From NCBI RefSeq assembly GCF_036997485.1, contig NZ_JAWLPU010000006.1:1-34355 (forward strand): DNA of 34,355 nt, read 5' to 3'. A program made the position numbers and the translations under genes. Source of the DNA: Brachyspira pilosicoli (GTDB taxonomy: Bacteria; Spirochaetota; Brachyspiria; Brachyspirales; Brachyspiraceae). Shown piece by piece: positions 25,375 to 34,355 of this stretch; within the stretch, counting starts at the first letter, position 1; each line of letters begins with the position of its first letter. The notes under the pieces are model-generated. The model was not told the origin of the DNA, searched no databases, and worked only from the letters and a program-made list of their open reading frames with translations.

Positions 25375-25411
25375 GTTCCATAGATAAGATATTTTATCTT
25401 TTCTATGGAAC
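25375..25411 (-). terminator. Terminator of the main eut operon
   Basis: GTTCCATAGA pairs with TCTATGGAAC, with an additional inner AAGAT/ATCTT stem. On the - strand it ends in TTTTTA. It lies about 27 bases after the eutQ stop. Confidence 0.85.
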
Positions 25412-25437
25412 CTTATTTTATTTATTAGCAATGTAAA

Positions 25438-25902
25438 CTATTGACTTTGCCAGTCAGCAGGATAAACTATATACAAAAATTTTGTATAAAAAGGAGTACT
25501 AAAAACTATAGAAGAACCTTTTGGAATAAAAATTACTTCTCCTTGTTTAGCTTCAACAGTACTTCCATCAGGATTTTTGATAACAAGAGTACCCTCAAGA
25601 ACCACATCCATCTCATCATAATTAAGTGTCCAAGGGAAATCGGTATTATCTAGTTCCATCAAACCGCAGCCTAACCTAGGACTCTCTTCAACAGTAAACA
25701 TATCAGTTATATAAACATTATTATTAATATCAGACTTAAGTTTATTAGCATCAGTATCAGCTACCGATCTTTTTAACACCCTTAATCCACCTGTTTGAGA
25801 AGATGCAGCTGATGCATTAGTAGTTTGCCCAGATGCTGTTCCAGTTTTCATAAAATCACTAATAACTTTTACTATAACAGATTGAATATCTTTTTCTTCC
25901 AT
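25438..25902 (-). CDS. eutQ: EutQ-like cupin protein
   Basis: EutQ is a cupin-fold protein of ethanolamine microcompartments, reported to have acetate kinase activity and to matter for shell assembly. At 154 aa this is shorter than enteric EutQ (about 230). The cupin core is intact from about residue 55: GLMELDNTDFPWTLNYDEMDVVLEGTL, then EVIFIPKGSSIVFST and YIVYPADW. The N-terminus is an amphipathic helix (IQSVIVKVISDFMKT) joined by an Ala/Ser/Thr/Gln linker (about 22-38), the layout of an encapsulation peptide. AGGAGA precedes the ATG. It is the last gene of the operon. Confidence 0.85.
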   Translation of the reverse strand: MEEKDIQSVIVKVISDFMKTGTASGQTTNASAASSQTGGLRVLKRSVADTDANKLKSDINNNVYITDMFTVEESPRLGCGLMELDNTDFPWTLNYDEMDVVLEGTLVIKNPDGSTVEAKQGEVIFIPKGSSIVFSTPFYTKFLYIVYPADWQSQ

Positions 25903-25923
25903 AAAAAGAGCTCTCCTTATAAA

Positions 25924-27225
<1,302 letters not shown>

Positions 27226-27243
27226 ATTAAAGGTACTCCATTA

Positions 27244-28377
27244 TTAAGATTCTTTTTCATCTTTTGTCAAAGCAATATTACTTATTAATATAGCAACTAT
27301 AATTGCAGTAATACCTCCAACAAGTTTAGCAACTATCATAGGGAAAATCATATTACGGTACATTCCTTCAGCGTATCCAGCAGTAAATCCTAAGTGGTCT
27401 CCAAAAGTAAAAGCAGCACTAACAGCAAAAGCTACGTTGATTATTTTACCTTTATTATTCATGTCTTTCATAATTTGGAACATAGGAATATTATTAGCTA
27501 AAGTAGCAACAAGTCCAGCTGCACCTATATCATTCATTCCTAATTTTTTACCTATAGCTTCTAATGGTTTCTTAGCAACTTTTGTAAACACATATACCAA
27601 AGGAAAAGCACCAGCTAATACTATAGCTATAGCACCTATAGTAGCAATACCATCAGATATAGGAGCCATAGTAACTTCTTTTCCATCCATAGTAAATTTA
27701 ATTATTTGAACGCCAACTAAAGACTCAACAATAGCTATAGCCAAAGCTATTGTAATAACAGCAACCAAAATTTTAGAGAAAATATTAAATGCTTTTATTA
27801 AAATATCTCTTATGAAGATTAATCCTAATACTAACAATATAGCAAATATAACTATAGGTATAAGATTCTTAATAATGAAAATTAAACTATATCCAGCAAC
27901 TATACCGCCAAAAAAAGCACCTATTGGTATAGTAATAATACCTGCCATAACACCTAAAGCTAAATATTTATGATCTGATTTGTCTATTATACCTAAAGCT
28001 ACTGGTATAGAAAATACGATAGTAGGTCCCATCATAGCACCAACTATAAATGCTGCAAACTGTCCTGCATTAGCATCTTGAGCTAATTCCAAAGCAAGAG
28101 GCGCTCCGCCCATATCATTAGCAAGAATAGTTGTAGCAAACATTGCAGGGTCTGCACCTAAAGCAGTATAAATAGGAACTATTATAGGACGAAGCAAAGC
28201 AGCTAATACAGGTGCTAAAGATATAACACCAACCATAGCTAATGCTAAAGATCCTAATGCATTAAACCCCTCTTCAAACTGAGCTCCCAAACCAAATTTG
28301 TTACCAAGTACTCTGTCTATAGCACCCAATACCATAAATACAACCATAATATAAACTATGATTTCATTAATACTCAT
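27244..28377 (-). CDS. eutH: Ethanolamine permease EutH
   Basis: Inner-membrane transporter for ethanolamine. The 377 aa are almost wholly hydrophobic, with about ten membrane segments. Family landmarks include the N-terminal MVVFMVLGAIDRVLGN, GLGAQFEEGFNALGSLALAMVG, LANDMGGAPLALELA and AATFGDH-type AAFTFGDHLGFTAG near the C-terminus. It is slightly shorter than enteric EutH (about 408). AAGGAG lies before the ATG. It lies between a BMC-H shell gene and the phosphatase lipoprotein gene, fitting an uptake step that feeds the compartment. Confidence 0.95.
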   Translation of the reverse strand: MSINEIIVYIMVVFMVLGAIDRVLGNKFGLGAQFEEGFNALGSLALAMVGVISLAPVLAALLRPIIVPIYTALGADPAMFATTILANDMGGAPLALELAQDANAGQFAAFIVGAMMGPTIVFSIPVALGIIDKSDHKYLALGVMAGIITIPIGAFFGGIVAGYSLIFIIKNLIPIVIFAILLVLGLIFIRDILIKAFNIFSKILVAVITIALAIAIVESLVGVQIIKFTMDGKEVTMAPISDGIATIGAIAIVLAGAFPLVYVFTKVAKKPLEAIGKKLGMNDIGAAGLVATLANNIPMFQIMKDMNNKGKIINVAFAVSAAFTFGDHLGFTAGYAEGMYRNMIFPMIVAKLVGGITAIIVAILISNIALTKDEKES

Positions 28378-28405
28378 ATAAACTCCTTGTTTAATTTATT
28401 TTTAT

Positions 28406-28681
28406 TTAAGGTATAATATTCCATATATCATTATGCGGATTAGCAATTATAGTGTATCTATATTTATGTTTTAATTTCTCTATAGAACACTTAGCACTAT
28501 TTATAGCTTCTTTAACATTAGAAATATCTCCTGCTATTATAATAACAACAATACCTGCTCCTATTAATTCTTTATCTATTACTTCTACATCAGCTGTTTT
28601 CAAAAGAGTATCTAAAGCATTAATTGTAGCAACATATCCTGTAGTTTCAATTATTCCTACAGATAAATTTAAGTTTTCCAT
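28406..28681 (-). CDS. Bacterial microcompartment shell protein, single BMC domain (BMC-H)
   Basis: Forms hexameric tiles of the microcompartment shell. The 91-aa product is one BMC domain: SVGIIETTGYVATINALDTLLKTADVEV, then LIGAGIVVIIIAGDISNVKEAIN and a final strand ending IIANPHNDI. The usual pore motif K-I-G-S-G-L is K-E-L-I-G-A-G-I, so the pore loop is one residue longer and more hydrophobic than in EutM/PduA. The charged segment CSIEKLKHKYRY replaces the usual Ala-rich helix. It is less conserved than the shell gene at the right edge, so it is probably a minor tile. The Shine-Dalgarno match is weak and distant. Confidence 0.88.
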   Translation of the reverse strand: MENLNLSVGIIETTGYVATINALDTLLKTADVEVIDKELIGAGIVVIIIAGDISNVKEAINSAKCSIEKLKHKYRYTIIANPHNDIWNIIP

Positions 28682-28689
28682 TAAAGCAA

Positions 28690-29004
28690 TTACTTAATCC
28701 TATTTAACACTTCTATTATTACATTTTTTATAACTTTTTCATCTGTTATATTAAACTTATTTATTAAAATTTTTGTTATACTCTTTATTATATCATCATC
28801 ATTATAAACATTATTGGAAACATTATCTTTGCTGCAACATGATGTAATATCATTTTTATAAACGATGCTAATACCGTTAGCCCTCATTACATCCATAGCA
28901 CTTGATGTAAATATTACATTAGAATCTACTTCTACAACTCCTGATTTATTTTTTATAAATTCAGAAATGTTTTGAGTACTATAAAGTATTTTACCTTTAG
29001 ACAT
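28690..29004 (-). CDS. Small microcompartment-associated protein of unknown function
   Basis: A 104-aa protein I do not recognise. Residues 30-50 (VIFTSSAMDVM...GISIVYK) match in pattern a segment of EutT (27-47) and the C-terminus of the 210-aa protein encoded at 31245. A linker with SCCSK (possible metal or redox site) follows. The C-terminal 35 residues (from DDIIKSITKIL to VIIEVLNRIK) form amphipathic helices like encapsulation peptides. AGGAG lies about 10 bases before the ATG. It lies between pduT and a shell gene in the operon, 18 bases from pduT. Likely a lumen or scaffold component; PduM or a EutQ/EutT fragment are the nearest ideas, none secure. Confidence 0.6.
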   Translation of the reverse strand: MSKGKILYSTQNISEFIKNKSGVVEVDSNVIFTSSAMDVMRANGISIVYKNDITSCCSKDNVSNNVYNDDDIIKSITKILINKFNITDEKVIKNVIIEVLNRIK

Positions 29005-29021
29005 AATATATGGCTCCTAAA

Positions 29022-29567
29022 TTATAAAATAGAATTATACAAATCATCTATAGGAGAAGGTATAACAGAAAAATTAACCACAAGTCCATTTTTTTCAGCT
29101 TTTCTAATTCCTGCCCTAACCGCTTCTTCCACCGCACTAACTTCCCCTGTAAATGTAACGTAAGACTTTCCTCCTATAGCGAAACCCAATCTAACGTTCA
29201 CAAGTGATATATCACTAGCTTTAACAGCATCATCAGCACCTTCTACTGCTGAAGCTATAGAAAAATACTCTATAACTCCTATAGCAGCTCGAGGAAAATC
29301 TCCAACTGTTCCGTTAATAGCCTGTATTACGCTATCGTGTATATTAGCTATTACAAAAGAATTAATTACAGAAGGTCCTCCCATTTCTATTCCCACATTC
29401 TTTGACTCTTCTACAGCACCTACTTCTCCACTAAATATCACAATATATTTTCCAGGACATATAGAATGTGCTCTTAATATATTAACATTAGCTGTCTTTC
29501 CTATATAATCTGTAACTAATATACCTTTAGCTATACTGTTCAATTCTAACATTCCTATAGACTTCAT
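29022..29567 (-). CDS. pduT: Tandem-BMC shell protein PduT with iron-sulfur cysteine
   Basis: A trimeric shell protein with two BMC domains (about 1-88 and 91-181), thought to pass electrons across the shell through a [4Fe-4S] cluster at its three-fold axis. The cluster ligand Cys37 is present in the PduT hallmark ICPGKY. Other family blocks are GMLELNSIAKGI, ANVNILR, INSFVIANIHDSVIQAI, AIGVIEYFSIASAVEGADDAVKAS, GFAIGGKSYVTFTGEVSAVEEAV and VIPSP. The 181 aa match the family length (about 184). Its ATG overlaps the pduS stop (ATGA), indicating translational coupling to its redox partner. Confidence 0.93.
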   Translation of the reverse strand: MKSIGMLELNSIAKGILVTDYIGKTANVNILRAHSICPGKYIVIFSGEVGAVEESKNVGIEMGGPSVINSFVIANIHDSVIQAINGTVGDFPRAAIGVIEYFSIASAVEGADDAVKASDISLVNVRLGFAIGGKSYVTFTGEVSAVEEAVRAGIRKAEKNGLVVNFSVIPSPIDDLYNSIL

Positions 29568-30934
29568 TTAATATTCTCCCCATTTATAACTATTTTTTCA
29601 CTATCAACAGTTTCTACAATACCATCTATGCTTGAATGAATATTTGCACCAACCTTATCCATTGGTACTGTAGCTATAAGCTGTCCTTTAGTAACAGAAT
29701 CACCAACATTTACAGTTGGAGATGCTGGCATTCCTATATGTTGACTTAATCCTATAGATACTTTAGGAAAATTTATTTCTATTGGATTGTCTATATCTAC
29801 ATCAACATGATAATATTTATCCAAACATAATAAACTTACCAATCTATCTGTTGAAACTCTTCTATAATTTATAGCAGGATTTACTCCACTATTTTTGAAA
29901 TTCCTATCAGGTTTTATATTAGCTTTTCTCAAAAGAGATTTAACATATATATTCATATTAGATGGGTTTATTCCCATAGGGCATGAATAAAGTTCACATA
30001 TTCCGCATTCACAACAGAAATGTGCTTCCTTTAACACATCTAAAGTATTTTCATTATTATTCTCTATATTATCCAAATCAGCAAAAGCAACAGAACGCAT
30101 AACTAAATGCGGATTTATTTTATGACCCAATAAATTTCTTGGACATAATTCAGAACAAAAAGAACATTGTATACAAGAACACTTTGCTAAAGCTTTCATT
30201 TTTGCATAGTTTATATTCTTCTTTTTTACTAAATAATGGTCTTCATCAATAACTATTAATGCACCAGTAGTTTTCTTAACAAAAAGTTCTTTCGTTTTTT
30301 CTATAGGGTAATATTTTCCCATCATAGGACCGCCAACTATTACATATTTATTACTATCTGATACACCAACTTTATATAAAATATCTCTTAAATTTGCCCC
30401 TATAGGAACATTTATAATACAAGGGTTATTAACTTCACCTAAAATAGATATATATTTTGAAGTAACAGGAATATCATTCAAACTATCATAAATATTACAT
30501 AATGTAGCAACATTAAATACTACACAACCAACTTCTAAAGGTATTCCTCCAGCTTTAATTACTCTATTAGTAATATTATATACCAAAGTTTGTTCATCGC
30601 CTAAAGGATAGAAACTATCAAAAGTTCTTATTTCTATAGGAGCATTTTCTTCTTTAATAACTTTATTTAAAGCTTCTATTTGCTTTATATATTTTTTCTT
30701 TGTTCCTATAATTATATATTTAGCAGATATTTCTTTTCCTATTATAGACAATGCTTTCACTATCTTTTCTGCATATTTCAACATTAAAAACTGATCTGTC
30801 TTTAATAGAGGCTCACACTCAGCCGCATTAGCTATTAAATATTCTACTTTTTCAGGCAATTTTATATGTGATGGGAAACCTGCTCCACCAGCTCCAACAA
30901 TACCAGCATTATATATTTTTTCTTTTAAACTCAT
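29564..30934 (-). CDS. pduS: Corrinoid reductase PduS (RnfC-like iron-sulfur flavoprotein)
   Basis: Reduces cob(III)alamin towards the state used by the adenosyltransferase, with FMN and two [4Fe-4S] clusters. The N-terminus has the glycine motif VGAGGAGFPSHIKL and ANAAECEPLL. Ferredoxin-like clusters are CSCIQCSFCSELCP and CCECGICELYSCP in the second half, followed by a biotinyl-like domain (HIGMPASPTVNVGDSV). Length is 456 aa. The frame opens at 30952, but AAGGG lies about 6 bases before the ATG at 30934, so I start there. It is coupled to pduT and lies in the same operon as eutT, so reduction and adenosylation of B12 are encoded together. Confidence 0.93.
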   Translation of the reverse strand: MSLKEKIYNAGIVGAGGAGFPSHIKLPEKVEYLIANAAECEPLLKTDQFLMLKYAEKIVKALSIIGKEISAKYIIIGTKKKYIKQIEALNKVIKEENAPIEIRTFDSFYPLGDEQTLVYNITNRVIKAGGIPLEVGCVVFNVATLCNIYDSLNDIPVTSKYISILGEVNNPCIINVPIGANLRDILYKVGVSDSNKYVIVGGPMMGKYYPIEKTKELFVKKTTGALIVIDEDHYLVKKKNINYAKMKALAKCSCIQCSFCSELCPRNLLGHKINPHLVMRSVAFADLDNIENNNENTLDVLKEAHFCCECGICELYSCPMGINPSNMNIYVKSLLRKANIKPDRNFKNSGVNPAINYRRVSTDRLVSLLCLDKYYHVDVDIDNPIEINFPKVSIGLSQHIGMPASPTVNVGDSVTKGQLIATVPMDKVGANIHSSIDGIVETVDSEKIVINGENIK

Positions 30935-30961
30935 AGATAACCCTTCATTCATTTATATTAT

Positions 30962-31231
30962 TTATTGTAAATCTACCTGATCTACAATACCTACTATAAC
31001 TGCATCTATAGGAAGCATATCTTTATCACCCTGTGCTTTTCTCGCTCCGCTGCCAGAAGTAATAATAACTACGTCTCCAATACCTGCACCTATATAATCG
31101 CAAGCTATAACAATACCCAACTCTTTTTGAGTATCCGGCTCAAAAACTCTAGTAATTAAAAGTTTATTTCCAGACAAACTTTCTTCTTTTTTAGTAGCCC
31201 ATACACTTCCTATTACTTTTGCTAATACCAT
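30962..31231 (-). CDS. eutN: Microcompartment vertex protein EutN/CcmL family (BMC-P)
   Basis: Pentameric protein that caps the vertices of the polyhedral shell. The 89-aa chain is a single EutN/CcmL barrel: MVLAKVIGSVWATKK, LLITRVF, IACDYIGAGIGDVVIITSGSGAR and a final VDAVIVGIVD-like strand (IDAVIVGIVDQVDL). Length is typical. AAAGGA precedes the ATG. It lies between pduS and the unknown 210-aa protein gene. Confidence 0.95.
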   Translation of the reverse strand: MVLAKVIGSVWATKKEESLSGNKLLITRVFEPDTQKELGIVIACDYIGAGIGDVVIITSGSGARKAQGDKDMLPIDAVIVGIVDQVDLQ

Positions 31232-31244
31232 TTAATAATTCCTT

Positions 31245-31877
31245 TTATTTATATAAAATATTTATTTTCTTTTCTTTAATATAGTCAATAACAAGAGGAG
31301 TGATAATTGCCTTATTACTAACTATAATATTAGAACAATTATTAATAACATCTGCAATATCAGATTTAGTAATAATTTTTTTATCTGTAAGATCAACAGT
31401 ACTTTCTTTATTTACAACTACATTTTTATCATAAAAATATTGCAAAAATGTATTATTATCATGAATTAACAAACCATAAGATTTCGCTATATTTTCTAAT
31501 TCTGTCAATTTAGAAAGCAATGCATTAGAAGCAGTATTATTATAATTATTAAATCTTTTTATATCTTTCAAAGCTATAACTTTTTTACCAGACAATAAAG
31601 CATTAAGAATAAAAGAAATATTATCATCTTTATACAAAAGATTAGATATGCAAGATAACATTTCTACAGATAAATCATCTACTACAATTATATTATAATT
31701 ATCTATATTTGCATTGTTTACATTTGATGCTATATCTAACTTGTATCCAATAGATTCTAATTCATCTTTAAATAAAAAAGTATCATTATTTGATAAAACA
31801 AACATAGAGTTAGCTAATTTACCATTTATCTGTTCAATAACAGTCAATACAATTTTTCTAATTAATGCATCATCCAT
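31245..31877 (-). CDS. Ethanolamine-utilisation-associated protein of unknown function
   Basis: A 210-aa protein of no proven function. It recalls a poorly described family of similar length from eut loci (I think TIGR02536, from memory). The N-terminus (DDALIRKIVLTVIEQINGK) is an amphipathic helix like an encapsulation peptide. The middle alternates beta and alpha (YNIIVVDDLS, KKVIALKDI), like a Rossmann or flavodoxin fold without a visible nucleotide motif. The C-terminus (190-210, AIITPL...INILYK) repeats the pattern found in EutT and the 104-aa protein. AGAGG lies before the ATG. It starts one base after the eutJ stop. Probably a lumen protein. Confidence 0.65.
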   Translation of the reverse strand: MDDALIRKIVLTVIEQINGKLANSMFVLSNNDTFLFKDELESIGYKLDIASNVNNANIDNYNIIVVDDLSVEMLSCISNLLYKDDNISFILNALLSGKKVIALKDIKRFNNYNNTASNALLSKLTELENIAKSYGLLIHDNNTFLQYFYDKNVVVNKESTVDLTDKKIITKSDIADVINNCSNIIVSNKAIITPLVIDYIKEKKINILYK

Positions 31878-31878
31878 A

Positions 31879-32724
31879 TTAAACCTCTATAACTTTATTA
31901 GCTATTAAGCTTACTGCTATTCCTAAAGGAGTTACTAAAAAAGGATTTTTCGGCTTTATAGTTTTAATTTTAGTTTCTTTTTCTATAATGCTTTCAAATC
32001 CATCTAAACATACAGTACCTCCAACTAAACAAATAACATCAACATTATAATTAGCTATATGTTTTTTAATAATACTTCCAACTTTTTCAATAACAGGAAC
32101 TACTATTCTAAATATTTCTTTTGAGTTATTTTTATCTTTCTTTTTTTCTTCAGCTTCAGTAAAAGAAATACCATAATTACCAGCTATTGTAAGCGTTAAG
32201 TGCGTACCGCCTGTAGCTTCATCAGCTGTATAAACCATTTTACCATTTTCAAATATAGCTACTCCTGTAGTACCGCCTCCAACATCAACTACAACACCAT
32301 TGTCTATATTTAGTACATAATTTGCCGCTTCAGGTTCTTCTACTATATTTAAAACTTCAAAACCCGCACTTTCAACTACATATTTATGTGTAGAAACAGA
32401 TTTAGAATGCACACCAGGAGGCATAGCAATAGCAGCATTTACTAATTCTACACCAAGTCTATTCTCAAGCTTATGTTTCAATTCTTTAACAATTTCACAT
32501 GCTTTTGAATAGTTAACTACTAATCCATCTCTAACAACCTCTGCATATTGTAATTCAGTTGCTATAGGATTGCCTTTTGAATCTAAAACAACCAAAACTA
32601 TATATGCCGTTCCCAAATCTACACCAACATACAATTTTTCTTTTGGATCAAAGCTATTAGTTTGTTTTATAGTACTATCTGTTCTATCAATAAGTTCATC
32701 AACATGCTGAAACGAAAAACTCAT
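31879..32724 (-). CDS. eutJ: Hsp70-like chaperone EutJ
   Basis: A DnaK-like ATPase thought to assist enzymes of the ethanolamine microcompartment. At 281 aa it is only the nucleotide-binding domain, as is usual for EutJ. Visible sites are phosphate 1 VGVDLGTAYIVLVVLD, the AIAMPPGVH strand, EEPEAANYVLN, phosphate 2 VVDVGGGTTGVAIFENG, the ATGGTHLT loop and LVGGTVCLDGFESII. I start at the ATG at 32724 because GGAG precedes it and it overlaps the pduL stop as ATGA. A longer frame to 32763 would run further into pduL without a ribosome site. Confidence 0.93.
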   Translation of the reverse strand: MSFSFQHVDELIDRTDSTIKQTNSFDPKEKLYVGVDLGTAYIVLVVLDSKGNPIATELQYAEVVRDGLVVNYSKACEIVKELKHKLENRLGVELVNAAIAMPPGVHSKSVSTHKYVVESAGFEVLNIVEEPEAANYVLNIDNGVVVDVGGGTTGVAIFENGKMVYTADEATGGTHLTLTIAGNYGISFTEAEEKKKDKNNSKEIFRIVVPVIEKVGSIIKKHIANYNVDVICLVGGTVCLDGFESIIEKETKIKTIKPKNPFLVTPLGIAVSLIANKVIEV

Positions 32725-33356
32725 AAAATAATTTCTCCATATCCTTGAGACAACAAACCGCAAGCATTAGCCTCATCAAAATCTATATGCATAGCTGGCA
32801 TAAATTTATTACTAACTCTTACAACTACCTCATCAAATATTAAAGATCTAATACCATAAATTTTAACTTTAACTATTTGGCCATTTTTTAAATTCCATGC
32901 ATTAGCATCTTCTTCACGTAAATGAACATGCCTTTTAGCAATTATAACAGAATTTTTCGCTTCTATACTGCCATTTTTAGTAGCTATAGTTATAGTTCCA
33001 GCTCCTTGTAAATAGCCAGATTCATTTATAGTTATATCTTTTACACCTAATTGTCTAGCGTCTGATAAAGATAATTCAACTTGAGTGTCTTTTCTTGCCG
33101 GACCAAGTATTGCTACATTATCCATTTTTGATTTTGGACCTATAAGACTAACTCTTTCTTCACTTAAATATTGTCCAGGCTGAGAAAGGTCTCTTTTAGG
33201 GGTTAAAGAATAGTTATTACCAAAAAGGACATTTAAATCTTTTTCAGACAAATGAACATGTCTAGCAGAAATTTCCACTTTGATAATCTTTCTATTTTTA
33301 ATCTCATTTCTAATTGAATTAGAAAGCATATTAAGAAGAATTGGTTCCTCAAGCAT
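32721..33356 (-). CDS. pduL: Phosphate acyltransferase PduL (EutD-like role)
   Basis: Converts acetyl-CoA and phosphate to acetyl-phosphate and CoA inside the compartment. The two PduL beta-barrel domains carry the zinc-binding His motifs: EISARHVHLSEKDL, then AKRHVHLREEDA and MHIDFDEANACG. Length (211 aa) is typical. The first 20 residues (MLEEPILLNMLSNSIRNEIK) form an amphipathic helix that may be an encapsulation peptide. AAGGA precedes the ATG, which overlaps the end of eutT by 8 bases. Together with EutG it handles acetyl-CoA and acetaldehyde from ethanolamine. Confidence 0.94.
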   Translation of the reverse strand: MLEEPILLNMLSNSIRNEIKNRKIIKVEISARHVHLSEKDLNVLFGNNYSLTPKRDLSQPGQYLSEERVSLIGPKSKMDNVAILGPARKDTQVELSLSDARQLGVKDITINESGYLQGAGTITIATKNGSIEAKNSVIIAKRHVHLREEDANAWNLKNGQIVKVKIYGIRSLIFDEVVVRVSNKFMPAMHIDFDEANACGLLSQGYGEIIL

Positions 33357-34110
33357 TTAACACATCCTTACCAGTGTATGCCATTAACATTAATATATAA
33401 ATAGCACTACTCATACGATTTAATAATTTAATAAGGTCATCTCTGTCATTTTTCAAAGCATTGTAAGCAGCTAATTCTACTTCACGCACTGAAGTTCTTA
33501 TTAGATTAAGCTTTATAACTGTAAAAGGCATCTCATCATTAACAAATATATGGTCGCAGCCAAAATATTCTTTCGGGTGATGAGATATATTTCTAATATC
33601 ATCTGGGCTTAAGCCAAATATACTATCAAATTCCAAATTCTTTTCTGTGGCCTCAGAATATAATATTGTATGTACAATTTTTTGATATTTCTTAAGATAA
33701 TCCAACAATTTATCTTCATGTCTCTCTCTAAATTGATGTTCTATATCTATAATTAAAGAAAGCAAACTGTCTAATTTACCTCTAAGAACTATTCTTGGAT
33801 GGCTTTTTTCAACTAATACATTATTATATAAATGAGTATAATTTTCAGGTTTAACATCTAACTGTTTTTTTGTTTCATAATCTATATAATACTTAATATT
33901 ATCTATTTCTCTTATACCATAAGATTTTGGATTTGATGTAGAACTTCCTGTACTATGAGCATTATTAGACTTTATTTTAAGTTCTATTTTTCGAGAAGCT
34001 AAATATTCTTTAGCAGAAGGAGTTACGAAAACCCCTTCTGATATAAAATATTCTGAAACATTTTTATTGAAAATTTCACTTCTCAACATTTCTTCTGTTA
34101 AAACTTTCAT
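33349..34110 (-). CDS. eutT: Corrinoid adenosyltransferase EutT without the CCxxC metal motif
   Basis: Makes adenosylcobalamin for ethanolamine ammonia-lyase. The 253-aa sequence follows enteric EutT closely: the N-terminal VTPSAKEYLASRKIELKI, then YTHLYNNVLVEKSHPRIVLRGKLDSL, the GLSPDDIRNISHHPKEYFGCDHI block, LNLIRTSVREVELAA and LLNRMSSAIYILMLM. Where the Salmonella-type enzyme has the Fe(II)-binding CCELC, 14 residues or so before 'THL', this one reads YYIDY, so all three cysteines are Tyr. A metal-independent EutT class lacking this motif is known in Listeria. AGGG lies about 7 bases before the ATG. Second gene visible in the operon. Confidence 0.92.
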   Translation of the reverse strand: MKVLTEEMLRSEIFNKNVSEYFISEGVFVTPSAKEYLASRKIELKIKSNNAHSTGSSTSNPKSYGIREIDNIKYYIDYETKKQLDVKPENYTHLYNNVLVEKSHPRIVLRGKLDSLLSLIIDIEHQFRERHEDKLLDYLKKYQKIVHTILYSEATEKNLEFDSIFGLSPDDIRNISHHPKEYFGCDHIFVNDEMPFTVIKLNLIRTSVREVELAAYNALKNDRDDLIKLLNRMSSAIYILMLMAYTGKDVLNA

Positions 34111-34140
34111 AGATAACCCTATTATATTACATTTAGTTTA

Positions 34141-34355
34141 TTATTCTTTACTATTTACTGTAGAATTAGGAAGCACAGTTTCAACTTCTTCATGAGGTCT
34201 AGGTATAACATGTACGCTTATTAATTCTCCAACTTTAGCTGCTGCTGCTGCTCCTGCATCTGTTGCTGCTTTTACAGCACCTACATCACCTCTAACCATA
34301 ACAGTAACTAAACCGCCGCCAACTAATGTTTTACCTACTAAGTTTACATTAGCTG
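34141..34355 (-). CDS. eutM: Major BMC-H shell protein, EutM/PduA type, 5' end beyond the window
   Basis: The last 71 codons of a single-BMC-domain shell protein. It contains ANVNLVGK, the pore loop [23 protein letters not shown], an Ala-rich helix, and [22 protein letters not shown], followed by a short polar tail ending NSKE. This closely follows EutM/PduA, the main hexameric tile. The pore loop has GGG in place of GSG. The gene is cut by the window edge. eutT begins about 30 bases after its stop. Confidence 0.93.
   Translation of the reverse strand, partial: ANVNLVGKTLVGGGLVTVMVRGDVGAVKAATDAGAAAAAKVGELISVHVIPRPHEEVETVLPNSTVNSKE

Overview
This AT-rich window (roughly 70% or more A+T by eye) most resembles a spirochaete chromosome, probably Brachyspira. 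The reasons are the base composition, seven lipoproteins with spirochaete-like lipoboxes ending in -[IV]SC, an outer-membrane beta-barrel and a TonB-dependent receptor, and an IMP dehydrogenase without CBS domains. The genus is inferred from gene content and style, not from an alignment.

Layout. Bases 1-103 are the tail of a sugar-type ABC ATPase. guaB (+) converges on rpsB-tsf (-) at a shared terminator. Next are a putative outer-membrane barrel protein and a double-domain iron-sulfur flavoprotein (+). A phosphate-uptake operon (pstS, a fused pstC-pstA, pstB, phoU) follows on the - strand, then single - strand genes for a GH36 alpha-galactosidase and a catalase. Most of these units have readable TTGACA/TATAAT-type promoters and intrinsic terminators.

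Bases 15282-22180 (+) form the most unusual block. Three near-identical promoter/leader modules precede groups of small lipoproteins (seven genes in two paralogous families, here called A and B), and the last group ends in a TonB-dependent receptor. Two leaders are clear cobalamin riboswitches with a terminator. The first leader keeps the promoter, some helices and the terminator but has lost most conserved cobalamin-box bases. This looks like an expanded, B12-controlled surface system for capturing corrinoids, with lipoproteins of unknown function.

Bases 22490-34355 hold an ethanolamine-utilisation microcompartment locus. eutA-eutG (+) converge on a long - strand operon. In transcription order from the right edge it holds a truncated BMC-H shell gene (eutM/pduA type), eutT, pduL, eutJ, a eut-associated protein of unknown function, eutN, pduS, pduT, a small unknown protein, a second BMC-H shell protein, eutH, a HAD-family phosphatase lipoprotein and eutQ. 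The lyase (eutBC) and aldehyde dehydrogenase (eutE) are not in the window and probably lie beyond the right edge. The locus mixes Eut enzymes with the Pdu-type corrinoid reductase pair PduS/PduT.

How the parts may fit together (inference). The riboswitch-controlled receptor and lipoproteins supply B12. PduS/PduT reduce it, EutT adenosylates it and EutA keeps the lyase active. The lipoprotein phosphatase may release ethanolamine from phosphoethanolamine outside the inner membrane, EutH imports it, and EutG and PduL dispose of the acetaldehyde-derived products inside the compartment.
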